Source: Anaerotruncus sp. (GTDB lineage: Bacteria; Bacillota; Clostridia; Oscillospirales; Ruminococcaceae). Taken from it: a DNA stretch of 64,000 nucleotides. Below are positions 15,906 through 24,156 of this stretch, piece after piece. The notes under the pieces are model-generated. The model worked only from the letters and a program-made list of their open reading frames with translations. It was not told the origin of the DNA and ran no database searches. Location: the NCBI GenBank assembly GCA_021770005.1, contig JAETRV010000003.1, positions 1 to 64,000 of the forward strand. The letters run 5' to 3'. Both the position numbers and the translations under genes were made by a program. Positions within the stretch are counted from its first letter, which is position 1. Each line of letters begins with the position of its first letter.

Positions 15906-17266
15906 GGACACCGCTTCAGGATGCCGTAGGAGGCTACCTCGCAAAAGGGCGCGCCTGGTTCCACATGCCGGGACACAAGGGACAGGGGGACGGCGCGTTT
16001 GCGGGGATTTTGCCATGGGATGTGACCGAGGTGGACGGCTGTGACAGCCTGTTCCATGCGGACGGGCCGATCGACCTGCTGGAACGGGCGTTTTCCGAGG
16101 TCTACGGGACCCGGCGCACCCTGCTCTGTGCCGGAGGCGCAACCCTCTGCATCCAGACGATGCTCGCGCTCGCCTGTGGGACCGGGCGGAAACTGGTGAT
16201 CAGCCGGAATATCCATCGCTCTGCCATCAATGCCTGTGCGCTGCTCGGGCTGGATCCGGTGTGGGTTTATCCCGAGCAGGATGCAGGCGGCTGGTTTCTT
16301 GGGCGGTATGCGCCCGGAGCGGTCGAACAGGCGCTCGCGGCGCATCCGGATGCCGCTGCGGTTTACATCACGTCGCCCGACTATTTCGGCGTGATGAGCG
16401 ACCTTCCGGGAATTTCGGAGGTCTGCCGGGCTTATAGGGTGCCGCTGTTGGTCGATAACGCCCATGGTGCGCATCTGCCGTTCCTGCCCGACCGGTACGG
16501 CTGCCCGCACCCGATCGCCTGTGGCGCGGCGCTCTGTGGGGACAGCCTGCACAAGACGATGCCCGCAATGACCGGCGCGGCGCTATTGCAGATCGGGGAG
16601 GAGCGGTTCTCCGCCGAAGCCAAGCGGATGATGTCGATGTTCGGATCGACCAGCCCCAGCTATCCAATTATGCTTTCCTGCGAGCGGGCGCTCGGCTACG
16701 CACAGGAGGGCGCTGCGGAAGGGTTCGCCCGTACCGCCGCCCGCCTGGATTCCTTGCGTGTACTCGCACAGGAACACGGCTTCGCGCTGCCCCTCGGCAG
16801 GGTCGATCCCGCCCGCCTGACGCTGGGATTCGGCGCGCTCGGCTGGACGGGACAGGCTTTCGGCGACTATATCCGGGGGCATGGGATCGAGCCGGAATAT
16901 ATCAGCGGTTCGGCCTGTGTTTTCCTTGCGAACGGTATGAATCCGGAACGGGATTTCGTCAGGCTAGAGGCGGCCATTAAGGGGATTGCGCCGAAGGGGA
17001 ACCCGGCCCCGGTCAAACCGGTGCTGCCCCATCCTGTCCGGGTGATGGGGGTACGGGAAGCGGCATTTTCCCCCCAGCAGCGAATCCCGGTTGGGCAGGC
17101 GCTCGGACGGGTTGCCGCAGCAGAAGCGTCCCCCTGCCCGCCGGGAATCCCGGTGGTGATGGGCGGGGAACGGATCGGCCACAACGAGCAGGAAGCACTT
17201 CGGTTTTATGGGGTTGAAGAGGTGAACGTTGTATCCGGGCCTGTTGAACGCCTGTTTCGCATCTAA
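15902..17266 (+). CDS. Orn/Lys/Arg decarboxylase family PLP enzyme
   Basis: Fold-type I PLP decarboxylase of 454 residues, short like the Bacillus SpeA/YaaO type. It opens with WFHMPGHKGQGDGAF and ITEVDG-like segments typical of the major domain. The PLP site is visible as the Asp in LLVDNAHGAHLPF and the Lys in GDSLHKTMPAMTG, near residue 220. The C-terminal domain is present but short. The product would be cadaverine, putrescine or agmatine; the specificity cannot be decided. The start overlaps the femX-like gene as ATGA. After the stop a hairpin (17266-17309) separates it from the convergent mntP. Confidence 0.85.
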   Translation: MRTPLQDAVGGYLAKGRAWFHMPGHKGQGDGAFAGILPWDVTEVDGCDSLFHADGPIDLLERAFSEVYGTRRTLLCAGGATLCIQTMLALACGTGRKLVISRNIHRSAINACALLGLDPVWVYPEQDAGGWFLGRYAPGAVEQALAAHPDAAAVYITSPDYFGVMSDLPGISEVCRAYRVPLLVDNAHGAHLPFLPDRYGCPHPIACGAALCGDSLHKTMPAMTGAALLQIGEERFSAEAKRMMSMFGSTSPSYPIMLSCERALGYAQEGAAEGFARTAARLDSLRVLAQEHGFALPLGRVDPARLTLGFGALGWTGQAFGDYIRGHGIEPEYISGSACVFLANGMNPERDFVRLEAAIKGIAPKGNPAPVKPVLPHPVRVMGVREAAFSPQQRIPVGQALGRVAAAEASPCPPGIPVVMGGERIGHNEQEALRFYGVEEVNVVSGPVERLFRI

Positions 17267-17309
17267 GGGCCTGTATTCAGAACCGTTCGATGCTGTCTGG
17301 GCAGGCCCT
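17266..17309. terminator. Weak bidirectional hairpin between convergent genes
   Basis: Arms AGGGCCTG (17266-17273) and CAGGCCCT (17302-17309) with a long loop. It lies between the decarboxylase and mntP stop codons and has no strong T run. Confidence 0.35.
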
Positions 17310-17881
17310 CAGCCGCCGATTGTGTGTTCAAAACAGATTTTCAGACCGATCCCAATCAGGATGATTCCACCAAAAATCTCGGCGCGATGCCCGAGCAGCT
17401 TTCCAAACCGGGAGCCAATCCCCGCCCCCACTAGACAACAGAACAGGGTGACCACCCCGATGAAGCCGGCAGCAGTCAGGATATTGACCCGCATCACCGC
17501 GAAGCTGATCCCGATGGCAAGGGCATCAATGCTGGTGGCGACCGCCTGTACCAGCAGAATGCGCAGGGTGAAACTCCGGGGCGCGGCCTGCTCTCCGGGG
17601 GAGCGCAACTCGCGCAGCCCATCGCGCACCATTTTCCCACCGATTGCCGCAAGCAGCCCAAGCGCAATCCAGTGGTCAAACGCACTGATTGCGTCGCTGA
17701 ACGTACGCCCAGCGAAGTAACCGGTAACCGGCATCAACGCCTGAAATAGACCGAACGCGACCGCGGCCTCTACCGCCTGCCTGCGGCCGAACCCACGGTA
17801 TGCAAGGCCGTTTGAAAGGGAGACGGCAAACGCGTCCATCGAAAGCCCAATGGCGATTAAAAAGAGGGATAACAGATCCAT
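17309..17881 (-). CDS. mntP: Manganese efflux pump MntP
   Basis: Membrane protein of 190 residues that exports Mn2+. It has six hydrophobic segments and the family duplication: IGLSMDAFAVSLSNGL in the first half and VATSIDALAIGISFAV in the second. The Asp residues in these repeats are the conserved metal-pathway acids. RBS GGAAAGG lies upstream of the ATG. MntP genes are often controlled by a yybP-ykoY Mn riboswitch; I looked for one in the leader and did not see the conserved loops. The gene stands alone, divergent from the hybrid kinase. Confidence 0.93.
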   Translation of the reverse strand: MDLLSLFLIAIGLSMDAFAVSLSNGLAYRGFGRRQAVEAAVAFGLFQALMPVTGYFAGRTFSDAISAFDHWIALGLLAAIGGKMVRDGLRELRSPGEQAAPRSFTLRILLVQAVATSIDALAIGISFAVMRVNILTAAGFIGVVTLFCCLVGAGIGSRFGKLLGHRAEIFGGIILIGIGLKICFEHTIGG

Positions 17882-18295
17882 ATGTGTAAAATCCTTTCCG
17901 GAACATCCCGGCGGCTCTGGATGTTTTTCTGCCTGTGTATAATCCTATTGGCATTTTTGATATTATAGTAGTGGAATGCTATGATAGCAGGCGGCTGCCC
18001 GCGAACCGTTTCGGCCATGGCCCCCGCTATAATGGCCGCTTGGTAGCTATTATAGCACATGGCTCCCGGCTCGTACAGAACCATTTTTCCAGATACAGAG
18101 GCGCTTTGGGACAGAAGTTGGGAAAAAAGTGCAAGAGACATTGCGCTGAATCTCAAAATGTGCTAAAATAGAGATAAAATGTGCGATGTATTCTCTGGAG
18201 CGGTGGATAGAATCGGGAAAAGCGTTTTTTCGATGAGGTTTGGGATAGGCAGCGGCAGGGATCATCTACAGAGTTTTTTCGGCAGGGGCGGTTCG
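17882..18295. other. Divergent intergenic region between mntP and the hybrid kinase gene
   Basis: Contains the kinase promoter (18141-18169) and a TATAAT on the minus strand (near 17961) with only a poor -35 for mntP. An inverted repeat GCTATAAT / ATTATAGC lies at about 18029-18057. A transcribed leader of about 120 bases precedes the kinase ATG. I see no conserved riboswitch fold. Confidence 0.5.
18141..18169 (+). promoter_or_regulatory. Promoter of the hybrid kinase-HPt-HD-GYP cluster
   Basis: TTGCGC at 18141-18146, 17 bases, TAAAAT at 18164-18169. Transcription would begin near 18177, so an ATG at 18179 would be almost leaderless. I therefore favour the ATG at 18296. Confidence 0.6.
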
Positions 18296-21200
18296 ATGAA
18301 CGATTTGCAACGTTTGGAAATGGTGCTGGACCAGATCTCCAACAGCATCATTTATGTTGTCCGGCAGGATACCCATGAGATTCTCTACTTCAACGCGCAA
18401 GCAAAGAAGATGGCGCCGCAGATCGAGCGGGGCCGCATCTGTCAGGAGCTTTGGGCGGAAACCTGTAAAGACTGCCCGCTTGAGAAGATTGGCGGGAAAG
18501 ACAGGCATGTGGTCGAAGGCTACAACAGCCCGTTTGGTGGGAAGGTTGATTTTTCTGCGACCCGCATCGTCTGGGACCAAGATACTCCGGCCTTTCTGGT
18601 TGTGATCGACCCATGCCGGATGACCAAGGAACAGCAGAAAGCCGAATTTGAACTGCGCAGGACGTTTGCGGCGATCTCACAGGTCTATGAGATGATCGTT
18701 TCCATCAACCTGACGCAGCACACCTATTCGATCGCCGGGGCCGAGGGGGCCCCCTCCAAACGGGAAATCCCGCTCGAAGGCCAGCTCGAACAGCTGATCT
18801 CTTTTGTTAAGGGACGCATCCATCCGGATTTCCAGGAGGATTTTGTCACTATGTTCCAGGTGGAACGGCTGCTCACCCTTTATCGGGCTGGGGATGCTGG
18901 ACCCTATATGGAATACCCACAGGTCTCAGGGGATGGGACCAGCCGGTGGGTGATGGCCCGGGTAGTCTGGATGGATAATCCTTATGATGACGACGTTTTG
19001 GCGGTGATCCTCTGCCGCAACATCAACCGGGCCAAGCTGGCTGAGGAGCGGCTCAAGGAGCATGAACAGCTCGAACAGAAACGGATCCATTACCGGGTGG
19101 CGGTCGAAAGCACCCAGGACATCATGTTCGAATATATGTTGGCCAAGGATACGTTTGTCGCTTATGAGCCGAAATGGGAGGATGGCGTCAAAACGATCAG
19201 CCGGGTCGAGCTGGCTGGCTTCTTTAGCCGGATGCAGGAATATGGCCTGATCCACCCCGACTATGAAGAACAGTTCCGCAGTATGTTGGGCGGCGGGGTT
19301 GCCGGGCAGTTCGAAGTCAAGATGCGTTCGCCCACCATGGAGGAGTTCCACTGGTTCCGGATCAGCGGGGAAGCGATCTATGGGGACGGCGAGGTTGTCC
19401 TGATGGTCGGCACCCTGCGGGATATCCACGAGTATAAGGAGATGGAGGAACGCCGCAGGGATCTCGAACGGGTTTGCAGCTTCACTGTGAGCCGGGATTA
19501 TAACTTGGTCGCGATCCTTGATATGGAAACCGGCATATATGAGATCAATTTTACCACCTTGATTGAAGAGGTGTTCAGTGTCTCCCATGTGGGGGACTAT
19601 CAGACCGCCCTCATGGAAATTGCACAGCGTGCGCTCTATCCGGCGGACCGGGAGGAATTCGCTGAGAAACTCAGCATCCGTTCGCTGTCCTCCCTGCTCA
19701 ACAGTGAAAAAGGCAAAGAAAAGCGGTTTTATTTCCGCATTCGGGGGAACGACGGGGTCTATAGCTGGCGGTGCGTCCGGTATGTTTATCTGGACCAGGT
19801 CAGCCATAAGGTGCTTTTCACGGTGCAGGACGTACAGGAGGCCCGGGATGCAAAGGACAAGGAGATGATGGCCACCCAGATGTTTGTGGCGGCAGTCAGG
19901 GGGCTTTACAACACCATCTTCGAGGCCAACCTCACAACCGATACCCTCTATGAGCTGCGGTATGGGAACGAAGGGATTATCCGCCACCTAATCCAGAGCA
20001 ATCTGCGCGAGGTGTTGGCTGAACGGGAACAGAGCCTGATCCATCCTGACCACCGGGAGCGGTATCACAACTGTATGGATATCGACCAGATGCCCCACAA
20101 GCTGGAGGCACAGCCGCATATCTATTTCGAGGTGCTGCGCCGGGCCACCAAAAATGCTGCCTACCACTGGTTCTCGGTTCAGATTCAGCGGCTGGCACAG
20201 GATGATAACGGTTACCGGGTGCTGGTCTATATGCGGGACATTGACACCACCCGCCGTGAGGACGAACGGACCCGCCAGGCGCTGCGGGACGCGCTGCTGC
20301 TTGCCGAGAACGCCAGCCATGCCAAGACTGACTTTATCTCCCGGATGTCGCACGACATCCGTACCCCCATGAACGCGATCATCGGCATGTCCGCGATCGC
20401 CCGGGCCAACCTGAACGACCCGGAAAAGATCTCCGACTGCCTGAACAAGATCGGGATTTCAGCAAAATTCCTGCTTTCCCTCATCAACGATATTCTGGAT
20501 ATGTCCAAGATCGAGAGCGGCAAGATTCGGATTTCCGAACGGGAGTTCCACCTGCGCAATATGGTGCAGGATATCTTTTCGGTGATCTATCCACAGGCGA
20601 TCGAGCGCGGCCTTTCGTTTGAGCTTCAGATCGACCCGGCGGTCCCGGTGGTATGTATCGGAGATGAGCTGCGCCTCAACCAGATCCTGATGAATCTGCT
20701 GGGCAACGCTCTGAAGTATACCCTGGAAGGGCGGATTCTGCTCTCTGTGGAGCTGGCTGATATGCAGGAATCCCGCGCGCTGCTCCGGTTCCGGGTGGAA
20801 GACACCGGCATCGGGATGAGCGAGGATTTTCAGCGGAAAATCTTCGAGCCGTTTGAACAGGAGGTTCAGTCGGACGGGAAGGTCTTTGAGGGCACCGGGC
20901 TGGGGATGGCGATTACCAAAAATTTTGTCCAGCTGATGGGCGGAAAGATCGGGGTCGAGAGCGAGCGGGCCAAAGGCAGCCGGTTCACCGTTGAGCTGCC
21001 GCTCGAAATCGCAAAAAACAGCCTCGAATGCACCGCGTATGCAGGTGAAGAAAACCTGAAAAATCTTCGGGTATTGATCGCAGATGACGACATGATCGCC
21101 CGCGAGCATCTTCAGACCATTCTGGACACCTTCGGGATACAGGCTGTCTGTGTCAGTTCAGGTGTCGACGCGGTTGAGGAGATTCATCGTGCGAATCAAT

Positions 21201-21889
21201 GTGAGGAACCATACGATGTGGCGTTTATCGACTGGCGGATGCCCGGGATCGACGGGATCGAGACGGTGCGGCAGATCCGTCGGGATGAAAATGCCCACAC
21301 CCTGCTGATTGTCATGTCCGCTTACGACTGGGCCTCGATCGAATATGAAGCCCGCACAGGTGGGGTTGACGAGTTTGTGAACAAACCCGTCTTTCCCGAG
21401 AACATCCGCTGGGTGCTGACCAAAGCGCTTCGGGAGGACCCGAACTCTATTTGCAAACAGGCGGAGCCGGATTATCTGTTTCAGGGGGAGCAGATTCTGC
21501 TGGTCGAGGACAACGAGATCAACCTTGAGATCGCAAAAACGCTGTTGGAGATGAAAAACCTGCAGGTCGATACCGCCCGCAATGGCCAAGAGGCGGTGGA
21601 GCGGTTCCGTGATTCCCCACCAGGATATTACAGGGTGATCCTCATGGATATCCGGATGCCGGTGATGGATGGGACTGCCGCAACCAGAGAAATCCGTTCG
21701 ATGGACAAAGCGGATGCAAAAACCGTGCCGGTCGTGGCAATGACGGCGAATGTCTTCGAGAAGGATGAGGAGACCGCCAAGCAGATCGGGATGAATGGCT
21801 ACCTGATTAAGCCGATCGACACCAAAGCTCTTTACCGGAGCATCGACCAGCTCCTTTATCGGGGCGCTGAGAACCTATTCCGTATCTAA
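18296..21889 (+). CDS. Hybrid sensor histidine kinase with PAS-like repeats and two receiver domains
   Basis: Soluble signalling protein of about 1197 residues with no membrane segments. The order is an N-terminal PAS-like domain, then three or four further PAS/PAC-like modules up to about residue 660, separated by coiled linkers. HisKA follows with the phospho-acceptor His in FISRMSHDIRTPMNAIIG. HATPase_c shows NLLGNALKYT, DTGIGMSEDF and GTGLGMAITKNF. The two REC domains carry Asp in FIDWRMPGIDG and LMDIRMPVMDG. The start at 18296 has a GGGGCGG-like RBS; a frame from 18179 would add 39 residues. It precedes genes for an HPt protein and a REC-HD-GYP protein, which complete a phosphorelay. Confidence 0.9.
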   Translation: MNDLQRLEMVLDQISNSIIYVVRQDTHEILYFNAQAKKMAPQIERGRICQELWAETCKDCPLEKIGGKDRHVVEGYNSPFGGKVDFSATRIVWDQDTPAFLVVIDPCRMTKEQQKAEFELRRTFAAISQVYEMIVSINLTQHTYSIAGAEGAPSKREIPLEGQLEQLISFVKGRIHPDFQEDFVTMFQVERLLTLYRAGDAGPYMEYPQVSGDGTSRWVMARVVWMDNPYDDDVLAVILCRNINRAKLAEERLKEHEQLEQKRIHYRVAVESTQDIMFEYMLAKDTFVAYEPKWEDGVKTISRVELAGFFSRMQEYGLIHPDYEEQFRSMLGGGVAGQFEVKMRSPTMEEFHWFRISGEAIYGDGEVVLMVGTLRDIHEYKEMEERRRDLERVCSFTVSRDYNLVAILDMETGIYEINFTTLIEEVFSVSHVGDYQTALMEIAQRALYPADREEFAEKLSIRSLSSLLNSEKGKEKRFYFRIRGNDGVYSWRCVRYVYLDQVSHKVLFTVQDVQEARDAKDKEMMATQMFVAAVRGLYNTIFEANLTTDTLYELRYGNEGIIRHLIQSNLREVLAEREQSLIHPDHRERYHNCMDIDQMPHKLEAQPHIYFEVLRRATKNAAYHWFSVQIQRLAQDDNGYRVLVYMRDIDTTRREDERTRQALRDALLLAENASHAKTDFISRMSHDIRTPMNAIIGMSAIARANLNDPEKISDCLNKIGISAKFLLSLINDILDMSKIESGKIRISEREFHLRNMVQDIFSVIYPQAIERGLSFELQIDPAVPVVCIGDELRLNQILMNLLGNALKYTLEGRILLSVELADMQESRALLRFRVEDTGIGMSEDFQRKIFEPFEQEVQSDGKVFEGTGLGMAITKNFVQLMGGKIGVESERAKGSRFTVELPLEIAKNSLECTAYAGEENLKNLRVLIADDDMIAREHLQTILDTFGIQAVCVSSGVDAVEEIHRANQCEEPYDVAFIDWRMPGIDGIETVRQIRRDENAHTLLIVMSAYDWASIEYEARTGGVDEFVNKPVFPENIRWVLTKALREDPNSICKQAEPDYLFQGEQILLVEDNEINLEIAKTLLEMKNLQVDTARNGQEAVERFRDSPPGYYRVILMDIRMPVMDGTAATREIRSMDKADAKTVPVVAMTANVFEKDEETAKQIGMNGYLIKPIDTKALYRSIDQLLYRGAENLFRI

Positions 21890-22061
21890 AGTTTTGCGCG
21901 GCTTTTTTCCTGTACATAGGCCAGCCGGCGCAAAACGGCGGTCCTTGGGGCTGGAACAAAAAGCTGTGGGGGCAAGAGGTGGGGCCTCCGCCCCTCTCCA
22001 AAAGATTACCGAATAGGTCTTAATTTCGATATATCAGGGACTTGAAAGGAGAACAGGAGCC

Positions 22062-22418
22062 ATGCAGTTTGCAGAATTTCTTTCGGAAATGGGGATCGAT
22101 GAGAGAGAAACGCTCGAACGGTTCGGCGGGATTCAGATGCTGATGGAAAAGATGCTGAAAAGTTTTCTAGACGACCAGAACTTTTCCGATCTGAAAGAGG
22201 CAGTGGAACAGGGGGACGCAGAGGCTGCGGAGCGTGCTGCCCATACGCTCAAAGGGATGTGTGGCAATCTCGGAATGGCTGAACTGAGCCGTCTTAGTGC
22301 AAATTTCGTCGAGCGGGTACGCAGTGGGGATACCAGCAAGATGAATGAGGACTTTACCGGTATCACTGGGGAATACAAGCGTGTCGTGGGACTTTTAAAA
22401 TCTTATTATGAGGTATAG
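22062..22418 (+). CDS. Histidine phosphotransfer (HPt) protein
   Basis: Small helical protein of 118 residues. The phospho-accepting His is in ERAAHTLKGMCGNLGM near residue 61, the standard HPt motif HxLKGxxxxxG. An AAAGGAG RBS lies upstream of the ATG. It lies between the hybrid kinase gene (172 bases upstream) and the REC-HD-GYP gene (46 bases downstream), the expected position for shuttling phosphate from the kinase receiver to the output regulator. Confidence 0.9.
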   Translation: MQFAEFLSEMGIDERETLERFGGIQMLMEKMLKSFLDDQNFSDLKEAVEQGDAEAAERAAHTLKGMCGNLGMAELSRLSANFVERVRSGDTSKMNEDFTGITGEYKRVVGLLKSYYEV

Positions 22419-22464
22419 TCGGGACGGTGTGGAAGAGACACACGGACCGGAACAGGAGGGAAAG

Positions 22465-23568
22465 ATGGAGCAGGATAAGAAGATATTGATTGTGGATGAC
22501 TCCAAGATGAGCCGGATCATTTTGAGAAAGCTTTTCGAGGAAGATTACGAGATCCTGGAAGCGGAAGACGGCAGGAGAGCGCTGGAGGTCCTGGAAGAGG
22601 AATACCATTCGATCGCAGTCGTGCTGTTGGACAATATCATGCCTGAGATGAACGGGATCGATGTTCTGCGTAAGATCGCCGGAAAATATAAATATCACAA
22701 TATCCCTGTGGTCATGATTACTGCGGAGACAAGCGAGCGGCTCGGTATTGAGGTTTACCGGCTCGGCATCGCTGACCTGATCTCCAAGCCGTTCAATCAG
22801 GAGCTGGTCAAACGGCGTGTCCTGAACATCATCGAACTTTATGACTACCGTTGTGAGTTGGAATGGACGATCGCTGAGCAGATCAACGAGATCGAGGAGC
22901 AGTCCCGCAAGCTGCGCCGGTCCAACCAGTTCTTCATTGATACGCTGAGTACAGCGGTGGAGTTCCGCAGCAGCGAATCAGGAGAGCATATTTCGCGGAT
23001 CCGCAATGTCACCCAGCTGCTTCTGGAAGCGCTGGGGCAGCAGGAAGCGCAGTACCGGTTCAACAGCGATATGATCGAGATCATCAGTAATGCAGCTGCT
23101 ATGCATGACATCGGGAAGATTGCGATACCTGATGCGATCCTCAATAAGCCCGGCCGCCTGACCCCTGAAGAGTTTGAGCTGATGAAGAGCCACACCACCA
23201 GGGGCTGCGAAATCCTTGAAAAGCTCTCGTCGGTGCAGCTCGAGGAGTACTATCGGTTTAGCTACGATATCTGCCGCTATCATCACGAACGCTGGGACGG
23301 CAATGGTTACCCCGACCACCTCAAGGGAAGCGATATCCCGATCTGGGCACAGGTGGTCTCGGTTGCAGACGTTTATGACGCGCTGGTGAGCAAGCGGGTC
23401 TATAAGCCTGCGTTCAGCCACCAGACTGCGGTTGACATGATCCTCAACGGGGAGTGCGGTGTTTTCAACCCGATGTTGATGAGCATCCTGAGCCTGATCG
23501 CCCCACAGCTCGAAAAGTTTTATACCGGAAATACGCTGCCAGTGGATGAGCCGTTCGATTTCAGATAA
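22465..23568 (+). CDS. Response regulator with HD-GYP phosphodiesterase domain
   Basis: Two-domain protein of 367 residues. The receiver domain (about residues 1-125) has ILIVDDSKMSR and the phospho-acceptor Asp in VVLLDNIMPEMNG. After a helical linker comes an HD-GYP domain with AAMHDIGKIAIPD, HTTRGCEIL, YHHERWDGNGYP and a downstream VADVYDALVS. The HD, HH and GYP metal motifs are all intact, so it should hydrolyse cyclic di-GMP or a related dinucleotide. The ATG at 22465 has AGGAGGG; an earlier in-frame ATG overlaps the HPt gene and has no RBS. No GGDEF gene is in this window. Confidence 0.92.
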   Translation: MEQDKKILIVDDSKMSRIILRKLFEEDYEILEAEDGRRALEVLEEEYHSIAVVLLDNIMPEMNGIDVLRKIAGKYKYHNIPVVMITAETSERLGIEVYRLGIADLISKPFNQELVKRRVLNIIELYDYRCELEWTIAEQINEIEEQSRKLRRSNQFFIDTLSTAVEFRSSESGEHISRIRNVTQLLLEALGQQEAQYRFNSDMIEIISNAAAMHDIGKIAIPDAILNKPGRLTPEEFELMKSHTTRGCEILEKLSSVQLEEYYRFSYDICRYHHERWDGNGYPDHLKGSDIPIWAQVVSVADVYDALVSKRVYKPAFSHQTAVDMILNGECGVFNPMLMSILSLIAPQLEKFYTGNTLPVDEPFDFR

Positions 23569-23570
23569 GT

Positions 23571-23617
23571 AAAAAACGCGGAGGAGGGAGCCATTGTCCC
23601 ACCCTTCGCGTTTTCCC
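23571..23617 (+). terminator. Terminator after the REC-HD-GYP gene
   Basis: Arms AAAAACGCGGAGGAGGG and CCACCCTTCGCGTTTT with one imperfect stretch, followed by TTTTCC. It starts three bases after the stop codon. Confidence 0.6.
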
Positions 23618-23672
23618 ATAAAAGCAGGGGCTATCCGGAGAGGCAGTCCCTGCCAAGATCGGAGGGAGTTTG

Positions 23673-23999
23673 ATGAAATACCCAAACAATTCTATTCTGG
23701 TAGTAGGGCAGGCAAAACCCAGCCGGGATGACGCAATCTACATGACCCATGGGGAGTTTTATATCAGCCTAGTGGTGGAGCGAGATACCGGCTGGATTCT
23801 GGATGTTGAATGCAACACGATCCTTTCGGTGACAAGTGATTTCGTGGCCTCTATGTTTGTGGGCAAAAATCTCAAAACCGACCTTCAGGCGCTTGAAGCG
23901 GAAATCCGCAGCCGGTACTTCGCGCTGACCCAAAAGCCGCTGATCGCCTGCATGAAGGACGCATACCACCGCTATATGGCGGTGACCGGCGAAAACTAA
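23673..23999 (+). CDS. DUF3870 domain-containing protein
   Basis: Protein of 108 residues with a compact alpha/beta pattern. It matches my recollection of the DUF3870 family: an N-terminal SILVVGQAKPSRDDA, central VVERDTGWILDVECNTIL and a C-terminal YHRYMAVTGE. The function is unknown. The ATG at 23673 lies six bases behind GGAGGG. No signal peptide or membrane segment is seen. It follows the phosphorelay genes after a terminator and is probably expressed separately. Confidence 0.75.
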   Translation: MKYPNNSILVVGQAKPSRDDAIYMTHGEFYISLVVERDTGWILDVECNTILSVTSDFVASMFVGKNLKTDLQALEAEIRSRYFALTQKPLIACMKDAYHRYMAVTGEN

Positions 24000-24010
24000 G
24001 CGCGCGGCGG

Positions 24011-24083
24011 CGGCTCCGCCCCTCGACCCCGCGATTTTTTGAAAAAAATCGAGTAAAACTTTAGATATTAAATAGGCTCTTAG
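24011..24083 (+). repeat. Dispersed 73-base repeat, copy 1
   Basis: It is 93 percent identical (five mismatches) to 32281-32353. It contains the hairpin GATTTTTTGAAAAAAATC followed by GAGTAAAACTTTAGAT and AATAGGCTCTTAG. Partial or reversed members occur near 8668, 11535, 35296 and 46160. It sits between the DUF3870 and YifB genes. Confidence 0.75.
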
Positions 24084-24156
24084 GGGCTGTTTAAAAAATC
24101 ATGGCAAAACGTTTGCTTGTGGTTTTCTGAATTCCCGACAGAAAAGGGGGCTTTCC

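Noticed and set aside
17882..17990. Possible yybP-ykoY manganese riboswitch before mntP
   Set aside because: The leader lacks the conserved loops and is too short after the only TATAAT. A covariance-model search would settle it.
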